DNA from: Phycisphaerae bacterium
GTDB taxonomy: Bacteria; Planctomycetota; Phycisphaerae; UBA1845; PWPN01
Direction of reading: 5' to 3'
DNA: 64,000 bases
Assembly (NCBI GenBank): GCA_012719955.1
Contig: JAAXZI010000186.1
Span: forward strand, 52,421 to 116,420
Shown: positions 37,788 to 47,124 of the stretch, in pieces
Position numbering within the stretch: position 1 is the first letter of the stretch
Layout of the letters: the number at the start of each line of letters is the position of its first letter
Notes under the pieces: model-generated
The model's input: only the letters and a program-made list of their open reading frames with translations
Told to the model about the DNA's origin: nothing
The model's database searches: none
Made by a program: the position numbers and the translations under genes

Positions 37788-39338
37788 TCAGCAATCTTCC
37801 GACGTGATGGGGCGCGATCCGGTGAGATCCGGAAACTGCATCGCGTCGGCGAAGATGTCCATGAACTCCGGATCGGAGGCCAGGGACACGTGCTCCGTCC
37901 GGGCGAGGATCTGCTCGATCTCTTCGGTCTGGGCCTTGTCGCCGAAGAGGGCCATCTTCGCGCCCAGCAACGCGGTGTTGCCCGAGGGTCGGACGCGCTC
38001 CGGCGGCGCCTCGATCAACCCGATCCGCCAGGCGCTGATTCGGTTCATGTAGTTGCCGAACGCTCCGGCCAGGTACACGTCGCTCAAGTCCTCCAGGCCG
38101 GCCTGGAGCCGCGAGAGAAGAATACGCAGACCCGCGGCAATGGCGCCCTTGGCAAGCTGCAACTCGCGGATGTCGCGCTGGTTCAGCCGCACGGGCGGGC
38201 AGATTTCGAGATCTTCGCGAGCCCCGGCCAGCAGGCCGTCGGGCTCGATCAAGCCGAGATCCAGCGCCACCGCCACCGCGTCCACCAGGCCGCTGCCGCA
38301 GATGCCGCGCGGAGCCCCGCCGCCGATGACGCGGCAATGAAAAGCCTGCTTTTTCCGCGTCACTTCGCAGATGGCCCCGGTGGCGGCGCGCATGCCCATG
38401 GCGATGCGGGCGCCTTCAAAAGCCGGCCCCGCAGCGGTTGACGCGCACAGCAGCCGCTCGCGATTGCCGACCACGATCTCGCCGTTGGTGCCCAGATCCA
38501 CCAGCGCACATAAGCGCTGCGACTGGTGCAGGCGCGTGGCCAACACGCCGGCCAACACGTCGCTGCCCACAAAGCTGCCCATGCACGGCAGAAAACGCAC
38601 CCGCGGGTCACCTTCCAACCGCCAGCCCAGTTCCGCCGCGCGGAAATGCATCATGCCCCCGTGCGCGGTTTCAAAGGGGTACTGCGCCAGCGGCGCCGGG
38701 TCCAGCCCGCAAAACAGATGGTGCATGGCCGTGTTGCCGACCAGGATCACCTCCCGAAGCAGGCCGGCCGAGACCGGCACGGACGCAAGCAGGTCGCCGA
38801 TCAGGGCCCCGATCGCCTCGCGGATCAACCGGGCCAGCATCTCCCGGCCATGGGGATCGAGGGCATACTCGATGCGCGACATGATGTCGCCGCCGTAGCG
38901 GGCCTGGGGGTTGAGTTCGCTGCGGACGCCCAGTACCCGGCCAGTGGACAATTCCAGAAGTTGAACGGCCAGCGTGGTGGTCCCCAGATCAACGGCGACT
39001 CCGTACCCATCGCGCGGCGTAAACGCGAAGGGCGTCTCGTCAGCCAGGATGACCGCTTCCCATTGTTCGATATCGAGAGTGAGATCGCCCGTCGCGGCGT
39101 GGCAACAGGCCAGCCGCCACCCCGCGGCCAGATCCCCGGGGCTTAACCGCTCTCGCTCGATGGGAGTGGCGGGCAGATCGCCCTCCAGCAGGCGAACCCT
39201 GCAACCCTTGCAGCGTCCTGCCCCCCCGCAGGGGAACTCCACTCCATAGCGAAACAACACGTCGCGCAGCGGCACACCCCGCGGGATATGCAACACTGTC
39301 CCCGCTGGTTCAAACGCAATACGAACCTGATCACTCAC
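37788..39338 (-). CDS. RACo-like corrinoid activation protein (2Fe-2S ferredoxin + ASKHA/DUF4445)
   Basis: EFPCGGAGRCKGCRVRLLEGD...LACCHA; GYGVAVDLGTTTLAVQLLEL; LVDLGTNGEIVVGN; VYLAGAFGNYMN. Confidence 0.9.
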   Translation of the reverse strand: MSDQVRIAFEPAGTVLHIPRGVPLRDVLFRYGVEFPCGGAGRCKGCRVRLLEGDLPATPIERERLSPGDLAAGWRLACCHAATGDLTLDIEQWEAVILADETPFAFTPRDGYGVAVDLGTTTLAVQLLELSTGRVLGVRSELNPQARYGGDIMSRIEYALDPHGREMLARLIREAIGALIGDLLASVPVSAGLLREVILVGNTAMHHLFCGLDPAPLAQYPFETAHGGMMHFRAAELGWRLEGDPRVRFLPCMGSFVGSDVLAGVLATRLHQSQRLCALVDLGTNGEIVVGNRERLLCASTAAGPAFEGARIAMGMRAATGAICEVTRKKQAFHCRVIGGGAPRGICGSGLVDAVAVALDLGLIEPDGLLAGAREDLEICPPVRLNQRDIRELQLAKGAIAAGLRILLSRLQAGLEDLSDVYLAGAFGNYMNRISAWRIGLIEAPPERVRPSGNTALLGAKMALFGDKAQTEEIEQILARTEHVSLASDPEFMDIFADAMQFPDLTGSRPITSEDC

Positions 39339-39420
39339 CTGGGCACCCGTACAAAAAGATGCGAGCAGTATAATCTCGCCGTGGACCTGTGGAAATCGGT
39401 TTGTCGAAGGAGTATTGGCG

Positions 39421-39873
39421 ATGAGCAGGCGGGTGGTGGGAACGGTGGTCGTCATTCTAATCCTGACGGCCGTGGCGGGTCTTCAGAAACCTGAAGGACA
39501 GCGAAAATCCGATGATCCGGTAGCTCGGGGGGAGTACCTGGTGACGCACGTGGCCATGTGCGTACAGTGTCACACGCCACGAAACACGCGCGGCGAGCTG
39601 GATCGCCGCCGACTCCTGCAGGGCGCCCCCATGCCCGTCAGGTCGCCCTGGCCGGAGCAGGAATGGGCCTTCCAGGCTCCGTCGCTGGCGGGGCTACCGG
39701 GCGGCTGGAGCGAGGAGCAGCTTATTCACTTTCTCCAGACCGGCAAGGACGTTAACGGCCGACATGCCCGCCCGCCGATGCCGCCGTTTCGCATGACCCG
39801 CGAGGATGCCGCCGCCGTGGCCGCCTATCTGCGGTCATTGGGCGGAACCACCGCATTTACGCGACCGGGATGA
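39421..39873 (+). CDS. Monoheme c-type cytochrome
   Basis: RGEYLVTHVAMCVQCHTPRN (CXXCH); MPPFRMTREDAAAVAAYLRSL. Confidence 0.85.
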   Translation: MSRRVVGTVVVILILTAVAGLQKPEGQRKSDDPVARGEYLVTHVAMCVQCHTPRNTRGELDRRRLLQGAPMPVRSPWPEQEWAFQAPSLAGLPGGWSEEQLIHFLQTGKDVNGRHARPPMPPFRMTREDAAAVAAYLRSLGGTTAFTRPG

Positions 39874-39948
39874 TGCAGCCGGCCGATCTGCACGGTGACC
39901 GACCGACACGGAGAATGACCCGCACGGCCGATCGGCTGCAGGACGATG

Positions 39949-41085
39949 CTACCTGCTCGGTTCGGTGGACGGCAGCTCATCCAGGTTCGGCGGCGGCGGG
40001 ATGTCTCCCCGCGGACTCTCCGTGGCTTCGGGCTCCGGCTCTGCCCTGCCTCTGTTTCCCTCTTGTCGCCACTCCGGAGAGACCGGCGTGCCCTGGAGCC
40101 GCAGCTCTTCCCGCCCCTCGGAGATATCCACCTGAACCACCTGGCCCTGGGGGGTGTGAATCTGCGTGGCCAGCAGGGCCGGTTCATCGTTGATCCGGGC
40201 CCGGACCGCCAGCAGCGAAATGCGATCTCCCTGTCGGAGTGTGACGCCACGGCTGAGGTTATTGACCGAACCTAAATCAACCGTCTCAATCCGCCCGTTG
40301 TCCAGGCGAACCTGGGCGAGCAAATGCTCGTGGGTATGCCCCAGAAACGAGGCCACGCGCGTACTCAAGATCCGACCGTTGACCCGCCGCAGATTATCCG
40401 AGCCGCGGGGCTGATCCACGGCGATTGTTAAGCCTTTGGCCTCCACCTGGCGGGCAACGAAGACCGGCCGATCGTTCAGCAGGCCGCGTGTAGCGGCCAC
40501 GCTCACCCGATCATTGCGGCGGAGGTTTAGCTCGCGGACCTGATCGCGCGGGCCGAAGTCCACGCGCTCCAACCGGCCATCGTCGGTTCTGACATTTCCA
40601 ACCACATGCGGCTCGCTGAGGCCCGCGAGATTCACGGTGAAGATTTCCTGGAGCCGCCCTTCAATGTGGGCGAACCGTCCCCGGGCCTCCCGTCGTTGCC
40701 CCGGTCCGGGCACCTGGCGACCGCCCAAGGCCGGCACGTCGCCTCCGCGGCGGCGTTCACTGCGGGACCGGGCCTGCTGGAGGTCCAGGGCGTACACCTC
40801 TTCAACGGCATCGTACTGGCCGTCGTTGTCAAAGTCGTAACCAATCCGGACCCAACCCCGCGGGGCCACCTGGAGTTGACGGGTGATCTGGTCGCGTTCG
40901 GAACGGCTGGGTTCCCCCTGCTGGCCGGTCTGCGAGGGTTGAGTCACTTCGTCGCTGACGGGGCCTTGCGCCCCGACAGGTTGGGCCCGTGCCGGCGGCC
41001 CGCCGGCCAGAGCCATCATATAAACGCCCGCCAGGCCAGCCACGAAAAGGGCCGATCCGCGAGGCGATAATTGCCTGCACGTCAT
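39949..41085 (-). CDS. Secreted protein with tandem-duplicated uncharacterised domain
   Basis: Signal peptide ending ARA; repeats ...NVRTDDGRLERVDFG...LNLRRNDRVSVAATRGLLNDRPVFVARQV... and ...QVRLDNGRIETVDLG...VTLRQGDRISLLAVRARINDEPALLATQI... Confidence 0.7.
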   Translation of the reverse strand: MTCRQLSPRGSALFVAGLAGVYMMALAGGPPARAQPVGAQGPVSDEVTQPSQTGQQGEPSRSERDQITRQLQVAPRGWVRIGYDFDNDGQYDAVEEVYALDLQQARSRSERRRGGDVPALGGRQVPGPGQRREARGRFAHIEGRLQEIFTVNLAGLSEPHVVGNVRTDDGRLERVDFGPRDQVRELNLRRNDRVSVAATRGLLNDRPVFVARQVEAKGLTIAVDQPRGSDNLRRVNGRILSTRVASFLGHTHEHLLAQVRLDNGRIETVDLGSVNNLSRGVTLRQGDRISLLAVRARINDEPALLATQIHTPQGQVVQVDISEGREELRLQGTPVSPEWRQEGNRGRAEPEPEATESPRGDIPPPPNLDELPSTEPSR

Positions 41086-41465
41086 GTTCAGCTCCTCATG
41101 AAGTCGTGTTCCGCCCGTTGCTCCCGTATGACCCGTAGGAGAAGCGCAAGATCCCACTCCAATAGAATGCCGGTCCGACAAGCATTTCAAACTCAGCGGT
41201 GCTTCCAGAAGGAGGCGGCCGGGAAGATCTGACAAGAAGTATCCGGCGCCGCGGCGCAAGCCGTCGGTCTGCCGTATTGCCTGACGTGGGAAGGATTCGG
41301 AGATTGCCCCCGGCGAAGCGCCGCTCACCCACAGACGCACGGCCCATCCAAAGCAGTGCCGTCCAAAGTGGTGGCAGCACGAGCCGCCTTGTGGTACATT
41401 CTCATTACAGCGCCGGCGGACGAATAGTAGTATCCGGCGCGTCTTTCACGAATCCTGGAGATAGC

Positions 41466-43238
41466 ATGTCCGTGATCCGCTCTCAACGTTGGTTTGGCCC
41501 GCACTCTGTAACTGCCCTGCTCATCTGCGCGATCGGCTGCGGCCCCTGGACAGCCGCCGCCTCGGCCAGTGATGCCCCCCGGCCCAACATCATCCTCATC
41601 ATGAGCGACGACATGGGCTATTCAGACATTCAGCCCTACGGCAGCGAGATTTCCACCCCGACGCTGAACCGGCTGGCCGAGGGCGGGCTGCGCTTCTCCC
41701 AGTTCTATAACACGGCTCGTTGCTGTCCCACCCGGGCGTCGCTGCTCACCGGCCTGCACCCTCACCAGGCGGGAATCGGACACATGACCGGGGCCCGGGC
41801 CAACCGTCCCGAACCCTGGCAGGGCTACTTGAGCAACCACGCCGTCACCATCGCGGAAGTGCTGCGCGGCGCCGGCTACGGCACGTACATGTGCGGCAAG
41901 TGGCATGTCGCCAATGAGCCCGTCCGCCCCGACAAGCAGCAGAACTGGCCGCTGCAGCGCGGCTTCGACCGCTTCTACGGCACCATCACCGGCGCCGGCA
42001 GCTTCTACGACCCGACCACCCTGACGCGGGATAACACCCTCATCACCCCGGAAAACGACCCGGAGTATCGGCCGGAGCGCTTTTACTACACCGACGCGAT
42101 CAGCGACAACGCGGTGAGGTTCATCCGTGACCACGTCGAGAAAGAAAGCTCACGGCCTTTCTTCATGTACGTGGCTTACACGGCCGCCCACTGGCCCATG
42201 CATGCGCCCGAGGAGACCATCGCCAAATACCGCGGCCGGTACGACAACGGCTACGAACCGATCCGCCGGGCCCGTTTCGAGAGACTCAAACAGCTCGGCC
42301 TGATCCGCCCGGAATGGCCACTCTCCCCCCAGGCCGGCGACTGGAGCAAGGTCGAACACAAAGCCTGGGAGGCCCGCTGCATGGAGGTCTACGCGGCCAT
42401 GATCGACCGCATGGACGCCGGCATCGGGCAAATCGTCGCCGAACTGGAAAAACGCAAACTGCTGGACAACACGCTGATCCTCTTCCTCCAGGACAACGGC
42501 GGCTGCGCGGAACCAATGGGCCGTGAGGACAACCCCGACTGGCATCTCAAGGACCTGCGGCCGATGGGCAAGGACGAATTGCAACCGAAGATCTGGCCGC
42601 CCATGCAAACGCGCGACGGCCGGGCGGTCCTGGGCGGCCCCAACGTCATGCCGGGCGGCCCGGATACCTACATGGGCTATGGCGAGGCCTGGGCCAACGT
42701 CTCCAACACGCCCTTCCGCGAGTATAAGCATTGGGTCCATGAAGGAGGCATTTCCACCCCGCTGATCGCCCACTGGCCCAAGGGCATCACCCAGCCCGGT
42801 CGGATCGAGCATCAGCCCGGGCAGATCATCGACATCATGGCCACCTGCGTGGAACTGGCCGGGGCCGCCTATCCGGCCCGGCGCGGGGAATACGACGTCC
42901 GACCCATGGAGGGAGTCAGCCTCGTGCCAACATTTGCTGGCGGACAGATCCAACGAGAGGCCCTCTATTGGGAGCACGAGGGCAACCGGGCCATCCGCAT
43001 GGGCCGATGGAAACTGGTAGCCAAAGGTCCGGCCGGCAAGTGGGAACTCTACGATATGGAGGCGGACCGCACGGAGATGAACGATCTGGCCGCCCGGCAT
43101 CCCCGGCGCGTGCGGCAGATGGCCGCCCGCTGGCAGAGCTGGGCGCAGCGGGTCGGCGCGCTGCCCTGGATCTGGAAGCCGGCCTACAACGCGGGGGCCG
43201 AAGGCCGCGGGCGGGCCGCGCCCGCAACTCAGCCGTAA
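41466..43238 (+). CDS. Type I sulfatase (arylsulfatase A-like)
   Basis: Signal peptide; NIILIMSDDMGYSD; FGly motif CCPTRASLLTG; GYGTYMCGKWH. Confidence 0.95.
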   Translation: MSVIRSQRWFGPHSVTALLICAIGCGPWTAAASASDAPRPNIILIMSDDMGYSDIQPYGSEISTPTLNRLAEGGLRFSQFYNTARCCPTRASLLTGLHPHQAGIGHMTGARANRPEPWQGYLSNHAVTIAEVLRGAGYGTYMCGKWHVANEPVRPDKQQNWPLQRGFDRFYGTITGAGSFYDPTTLTRDNTLITPENDPEYRPERFYYTDAISDNAVRFIRDHVEKESSRPFFMYVAYTAAHWPMHAPEETIAKYRGRYDNGYEPIRRARFERLKQLGLIRPEWPLSPQAGDWSKVEHKAWEARCMEVYAAMIDRMDAGIGQIVAELEKRKLLDNTLILFLQDNGGCAEPMGREDNPDWHLKDLRPMGKDELQPKIWPPMQTRDGRAVLGGPNVMPGGPDTYMGYGEAWANVSNTPFREYKHWVHEGGISTPLIAHWPKGITQPGRIEHQPGQIIDIMATCVELAGAAYPARRGEYDVRPMEGVSLVPTFAGGQIQREALYWEHEGNRAIRMGRWKLVAKGPAGKWELYDMEADRTEMNDLAARHPRRVRQMAARWQSWAQRVGALPWIWKPAYNAGAEGRGRAAPATQP

Positions 43239-43304
43239 CCGGCCCCCCGGAGACCGTGGACGCCCGCGCCAATACTCTGTCCCCGACGGGTCTGATCCTC
43301 TAAA

Positions 43305-45668
43305 ATGGGTCCCATGCGAGACATTTTCCCCACGCGCTGGATCCTGCTGGCCGGGGCGCTGGCTTGGGGCGGGATTGTGGCCGGTCTGCGGTTCTATCCA
43401 ACTGCCGGGGCGGCGCCACAAGCAAACGTCTCCACCGCGCCTGCGGCATCCTCGGCCTCGCAGCCCGCGCCACTGGCCGGTTCGCAGAGTTGCCGCCAGT
43501 GTCACGCGCATTTTTACGAGCTGTGGTCCACGTCCCACCACGGACTGGCCATGCAGCCGTTCACGCCGGAACTGGCCCGCACCCGGCTCACCGCGCCGCC
43601 CACGGACATTCGAATCGGCGCGACCACCTATCGCGCGGAGCTGACGCCGCAAGGCGGCGCCGTGCGCGAGCAAGGCCCCGACGGTGAAAAACGCTACCCC
43701 ATCGTGCATGTCATGGGCGGCAAGAACATTTTTTACTTCCTGACGCCCCTGGAACGTGGGCGCCTCCAGGTCCTGCCCGTGGCCTACGATGTTCGGCGCA
43801 ACGAGTGGTTTGACACCGCCGCCAGCGCGATGCGCCACTTCGGCGACCGCGACGACGCCCCCCTCGATTGGCGTGATCCGCTCTACACTTTCAACACCTC
43901 ATGCCACGCCTGCCATGTGAGCCAGCTCTCAACCAACTACGACCTAAAGACCGACAGCTACCATACCACCTGGGCCGAGGCGGGCATCAACTGCGAGACC
44001 TGTCACGGCCCCTCCGGCGAGCACGTCCGCCTGGCCCGCGACGCGGCCATGGCCGGACGCGACCTGGTGCAGCCGGAATCCGACCGGTCGCTCCGGGAAC
44101 AGCTCGGGCTCATCAGCACCCGGACGTTCACCCCCGAACAGCACAACGCCTCCTGCTCCACCTGCCATGCCAAGGCCGCGATCCTCACCAACAGCTTCCA
44201 GCCCGGCGATCGCTTCTTCGATCACTTTGATCTGGCCACGCTGGAGGATCCCGACTTCTATCCGGATGGCCGCGACCTGGGCGAGAACTATACCTACACC
44301 ACCTGGCGCATGAGCCCCTGCGCCAACGCCGGCCAGCTTCACTGCGTACACTGCCATACCTCCAGCGGGAGGTACCGCTTCACCGGTCCGGGCGACGAGG
44401 CCAACAAAGCCTGCCTGCCCTGCCATGAAGAACGGGTCAAGAACGCGCCCGCGCACACGCATCACCCGGCGGGCACCCCCGGCAACCAGTGCGTCTCCTG
44501 CCATATGCCGATGACCGAGTTCGGCCGGATGCGCCGCAGCGATCACTCCATGCGGCCACCCACGCCGGCCACGACGCTGGCGTTCAAGTCGCCGAACGCT
44601 TGCAACATCTGCCACACGGACAAGGACGCCGCCTGGGCCGATGCCAAGGTCCGCCAGTGGCGTCAGCGGGATTACCAGGCCCCCGTGCTCGAGCGGGCTA
44701 AGCTGCTGGCTGCCGCCCGGGCCGGCGATTGGTCGCAGCTTCCGCAGATGCTCAAGGTCATCACCGATCCTGGGCGCGACGAAATATGGGCCACGTCTTT
44801 CATCCGGCTGCTGGTTAACTGCTCCGATGCGCGCAAGTGGCCGGCCCTGCTCCAGGCGATGAACGACCCTTCGCCGCTGGTGCGTTCGGCGGCGGTCATG
44901 GGCCTGGCCAACGCGCCGATTCCCGAGGCCGTACCGGCCCTGCGCAAGGCCACCGGTGATGAATACCGGCTGGTGCGGATCCGCGCGGCCTCCGCCCTGG
45001 CCGGCTATCCGACCGACGGATGGAACGAGTCGGATCGCCGGCGACTCGCCGCCGCCACCAACGAACTGGAAGCCTCGCTGCGGGTCCGCCCAGACGACTG
45101 GGCCTCACACTACAGCCTGGGCAATTACTACTCCGACGTGGGGCGGCTGGAGGAGGCCATCGCCTCCTTTACCCTCTCCCAGAAGCTCCGTCCCGACGTG
45201 GTGCCTCCGCTGGTCAACGCGGCCATCGCTTACGCGCGCCTGGGACGCAACGCCGAGGCCGGACAAGCGCTGGAGCGGGCCCTGGCCATCGAGCCGACCA
45301 ATGCCGCCGTGCACTTCAATATGGGGCTCCTGCAGGCCGAACTGAACAATCCTGAGAAGGCCGAGGAACATCTCCGGGCGGCATTGAAGGCCGACCCGCA
45401 GATGGGCGAAGCCGCATTCAACCTTGGCTTGCTGGTGATGCCGACCCGGCCGCAGGAAGGCATTGCGCTGCTGCGGCAGGCCCATGCAATACGCTCCGAG
45501 GACGCCCGTTATGCTTATACGCTGGCGTTCTATCTCTATCAGACCGGCGATGCCGCCGGGGCAATCGAACTGCTTGAAAAGACCGTCTCCACCCATCCGG
45601 ATTACGCCGACGCCGCGGCTTTACTGGACGTTATCCGGGGGAACGACAGGAGGGGGACTTCACCATGA
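43305..45668 (+). CDS. Octaheme c-type cytochrome fused to HEAT and TPR repeats
   Basis: Eight CXXCH: CRQCH, CHACH, CETCH, CSTCH, CVHCH, CLPCH, CVSCH, CNICH; HEAT-like and TPR segments after. Confidence 0.9.
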   Translation: MGPMRDIFPTRWILLAGALAWGGIVAGLRFYPTAGAAPQANVSTAPAASSASQPAPLAGSQSCRQCHAHFYELWSTSHHGLAMQPFTPELARTRLTAPPTDIRIGATTYRAELTPQGGAVREQGPDGEKRYPIVHVMGGKNIFYFLTPLERGRLQVLPVAYDVRRNEWFDTAASAMRHFGDRDDAPLDWRDPLYTFNTSCHACHVSQLSTNYDLKTDSYHTTWAEAGINCETCHGPSGEHVRLARDAAMAGRDLVQPESDRSLREQLGLISTRTFTPEQHNASCSTCHAKAAILTNSFQPGDRFFDHFDLATLEDPDFYPDGRDLGENYTYTTWRMSPCANAGQLHCVHCHTSSGRYRFTGPGDEANKACLPCHEERVKNAPAHTHHPAGTPGNQCVSCHMPMTEFGRMRRSDHSMRPPTPATTLAFKSPNACNICHTDKDAAWADAKVRQWRQRDYQAPVLERAKLLAAARAGDWSQLPQMLKVITDPGRDEIWATSFIRLLVNCSDARKWPALLQAMNDPSPLVRSAAVMGLANAPIPEAVPALRKATGDEYRLVRIRAASALAGYPTDGWNESDRRRLAAATNELEASLRVRPDDWASHYSLGNYYSDVGRLEEAIASFTLSQKLRPDVVPPLVNAAIAYARLGRNAEAGQALERALAIEPTNAAVHFNMGLLQAELNNPEKAEEHLRAALKADPQMGEAAFNLGLLVMPTRPQEGIALLRQAHAIRSEDARYAYTLAFYLYQTGDAAGAIELLEKTVSTHPDYADAAALLDVIRGNDRRGTSP

Positions 45669-46825
45669 CCGACAGCGCGCGTAGGGTACAACTGCAGGTG
45701 CGACGGATCGAGTCGCCGCAGGCCGCCGAATTGTTCATCACGGCACTGCCCGTCTCCGCGACGTCCGGACGCTGTGCCGGGCGTTCGGAGGAACCGCCGG
45801 ACATTTCGGATCAGGCCAGGGAGGTGTTTACGGCCATCGCCGCCCTGCTCCGCGAGCAGCGCGCGAGCCTCTGGATGGAACGGGTATTCGCCCCCGCCGA
45901 ACACGTGGACGCTTTGCGCTCCATTCGCGCCGCCGCCTACGGCGACCTTGCCGACCCTGTTGAGCCGTGCTGGCTTGCTCCGCCGGGGCCCGGCCTGGGC
46001 GGCGTGCAAGTCCATGCGCTTCAATCTTCCGCCCGCCCGGACACGCTGACCGTTGACGCGAAGCCGGTCGGCAGGCGTTTGATTCTGGGCGAGCGCCGCT
46101 GGATCACCGGTGTCGGGCTTGGAAATGGTTCTACCGGCGATGGCAAGACCCAGGCCCAGGCCGCCTTCCGGCAAGCCCGGAGCCTGCTGGCCGGCGGCGA
46201 CGCGGATTTCCACGCCGTGGCTCGAACATGGTTCTTCCTCGACGACATCCTGGGCTGGTATGACACGTTCAATCAGGTCCGCAACGCCTTCTTTCGCGAG
46301 CAGGGCCTGATCGGCGACGCGCAGCGCGGCGAATACCTCCCAGCCAGCACGGGCATCGGCGTGAGCCCGGCCCGCGGCAAGGTCGCCCTCGATCTGTTGG
46401 CCGTCGCGGGCCCGGACTGCCGGATCACCTGCTACCAGGCCGCCGGGCGGCAGCGCTCGGCCTTTGAGTATGGCTCCGCCTTCTCGCGCGCCAGCCGCAT
46501 GCCCAGCCCCGGCGGCGAGACGCTCTTCGTCTCCGGCACGGCGGCCATTGACGCTGCCGGACGGTCCTGCCATCCCGGGGACGCCAGGGCCCAGATCCGC
46601 ATGACGCTGGAGAACGTGCGCGCGGTCCTGGCCGGCGCGGATTACGCGCCGCGCGACGTTGTGCAGGCCATCGCCTATTGTGCGACGCCGGAGGTCGCGG
46701 CCGAGTTTCAAGCCGCCTGGGCCGGTGAGGTCGGCTGGCCGTTCGTCACCGTGATCGGCGACATCTGCCGCCGCGAATTGCTCTTCGAGATCGAGGCCAC
46801 CGCCGCCAAGTCCGGCCAGCGGTAA
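45665..46825 (+). CDS. RidA/YjgF-fold protein, FkbO/Hyg5 chorismatase-like
   Basis: RTWFFLDDILGWYDTFNQVRNAFF; LFVSGTAAIDAAGRSCHPGDARAQIRMTLENVRAVL; 4-nt overlap with cytochrome gene. Confidence 0.7.
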   Translation: MTDSARRVQLQVRRIESPQAAELFITALPVSATSGRCAGRSEEPPDISDQAREVFTAIAALLREQRASLWMERVFAPAEHVDALRSIRAAAYGDLADPVEPCWLAPPGPGLGGVQVHALQSSARPDTLTVDAKPVGRRLILGERRWITGVGLGNGSTGDGKTQAQAAFRQARSLLAGGDADFHAVARTWFFLDDILGWYDTFNQVRNAFFREQGLIGDAQRGEYLPASTGIGVSPARGKVALDLLAVAGPDCRITCYQAAGRQRSAFEYGSAFSRASRMPSPGGETLFVSGTAAIDAAGRSCHPGDARAQIRMTLENVRAVLAGADYAPRDVVQAIAYCATPEVAAEFQAAWAGEVGWPFVTVIGDICRRELLFEIEATAAKSGQR

Positions 46826-46854
46826 TCGGCCACGTTCACCTTATAGCGCAGAAT

Positions 46855-46926
46855 CGTATCGGCCGGGCTCCGCACCGGCCCCTTTGCGAATTTGTAGCGG
46901 CCGGGCTCTGTACCGGCCGTTTCGCG
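46855..46926 (-). repeat. Two adjacent family C copies (reverse orientation)
   Basis: rc reads ccgcgaaacggccggtacagagcccggccgctaca and cgcaaaggggccggtgcggagcccggccgata. Confidence 0.8.
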
Positions 46927-46959
46927 GGTAAAACGCCTGTCCCTGTTTGGATTCAGGAA

Positions 46960-47053
46960 GGCGGGCGAGATGCCCGCCCTCCGATGAAGCTCACAAAGGC
47001 GGACAAGATGTCCGCCCCCGATCAGGCTGACCAAGGCGGGCAGGATGCCCGCC
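46960..47053. repeat. Three consecutive 19-bp GGCGGRC-N5-GYCCGCC hairpins
   Basis: 46960-46978, 46998-47016, 47035-47053, ~37-38 bp spacing. Confidence 0.9.
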
Positions 47054-47124
47054 CCCCCTGCGCCAGCGAGACGCCGGCGCCACCACACGGCACGATCACC
47101 ATCGCGCACGGTCATTGCGGCATG

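Noticed and set aside
42150-43838. 562-aa minus ORF
   Set aside because: Antisense to sulfatase and cytochrome genes that carry clear motifs.
46840-47124. Short ORFs with GILPA/HLARL/GGQDARPP peptides in repeat regions
   Set aside because: These recurring peptides are translations of the dispersed hairpin elements, not conserved proteins.
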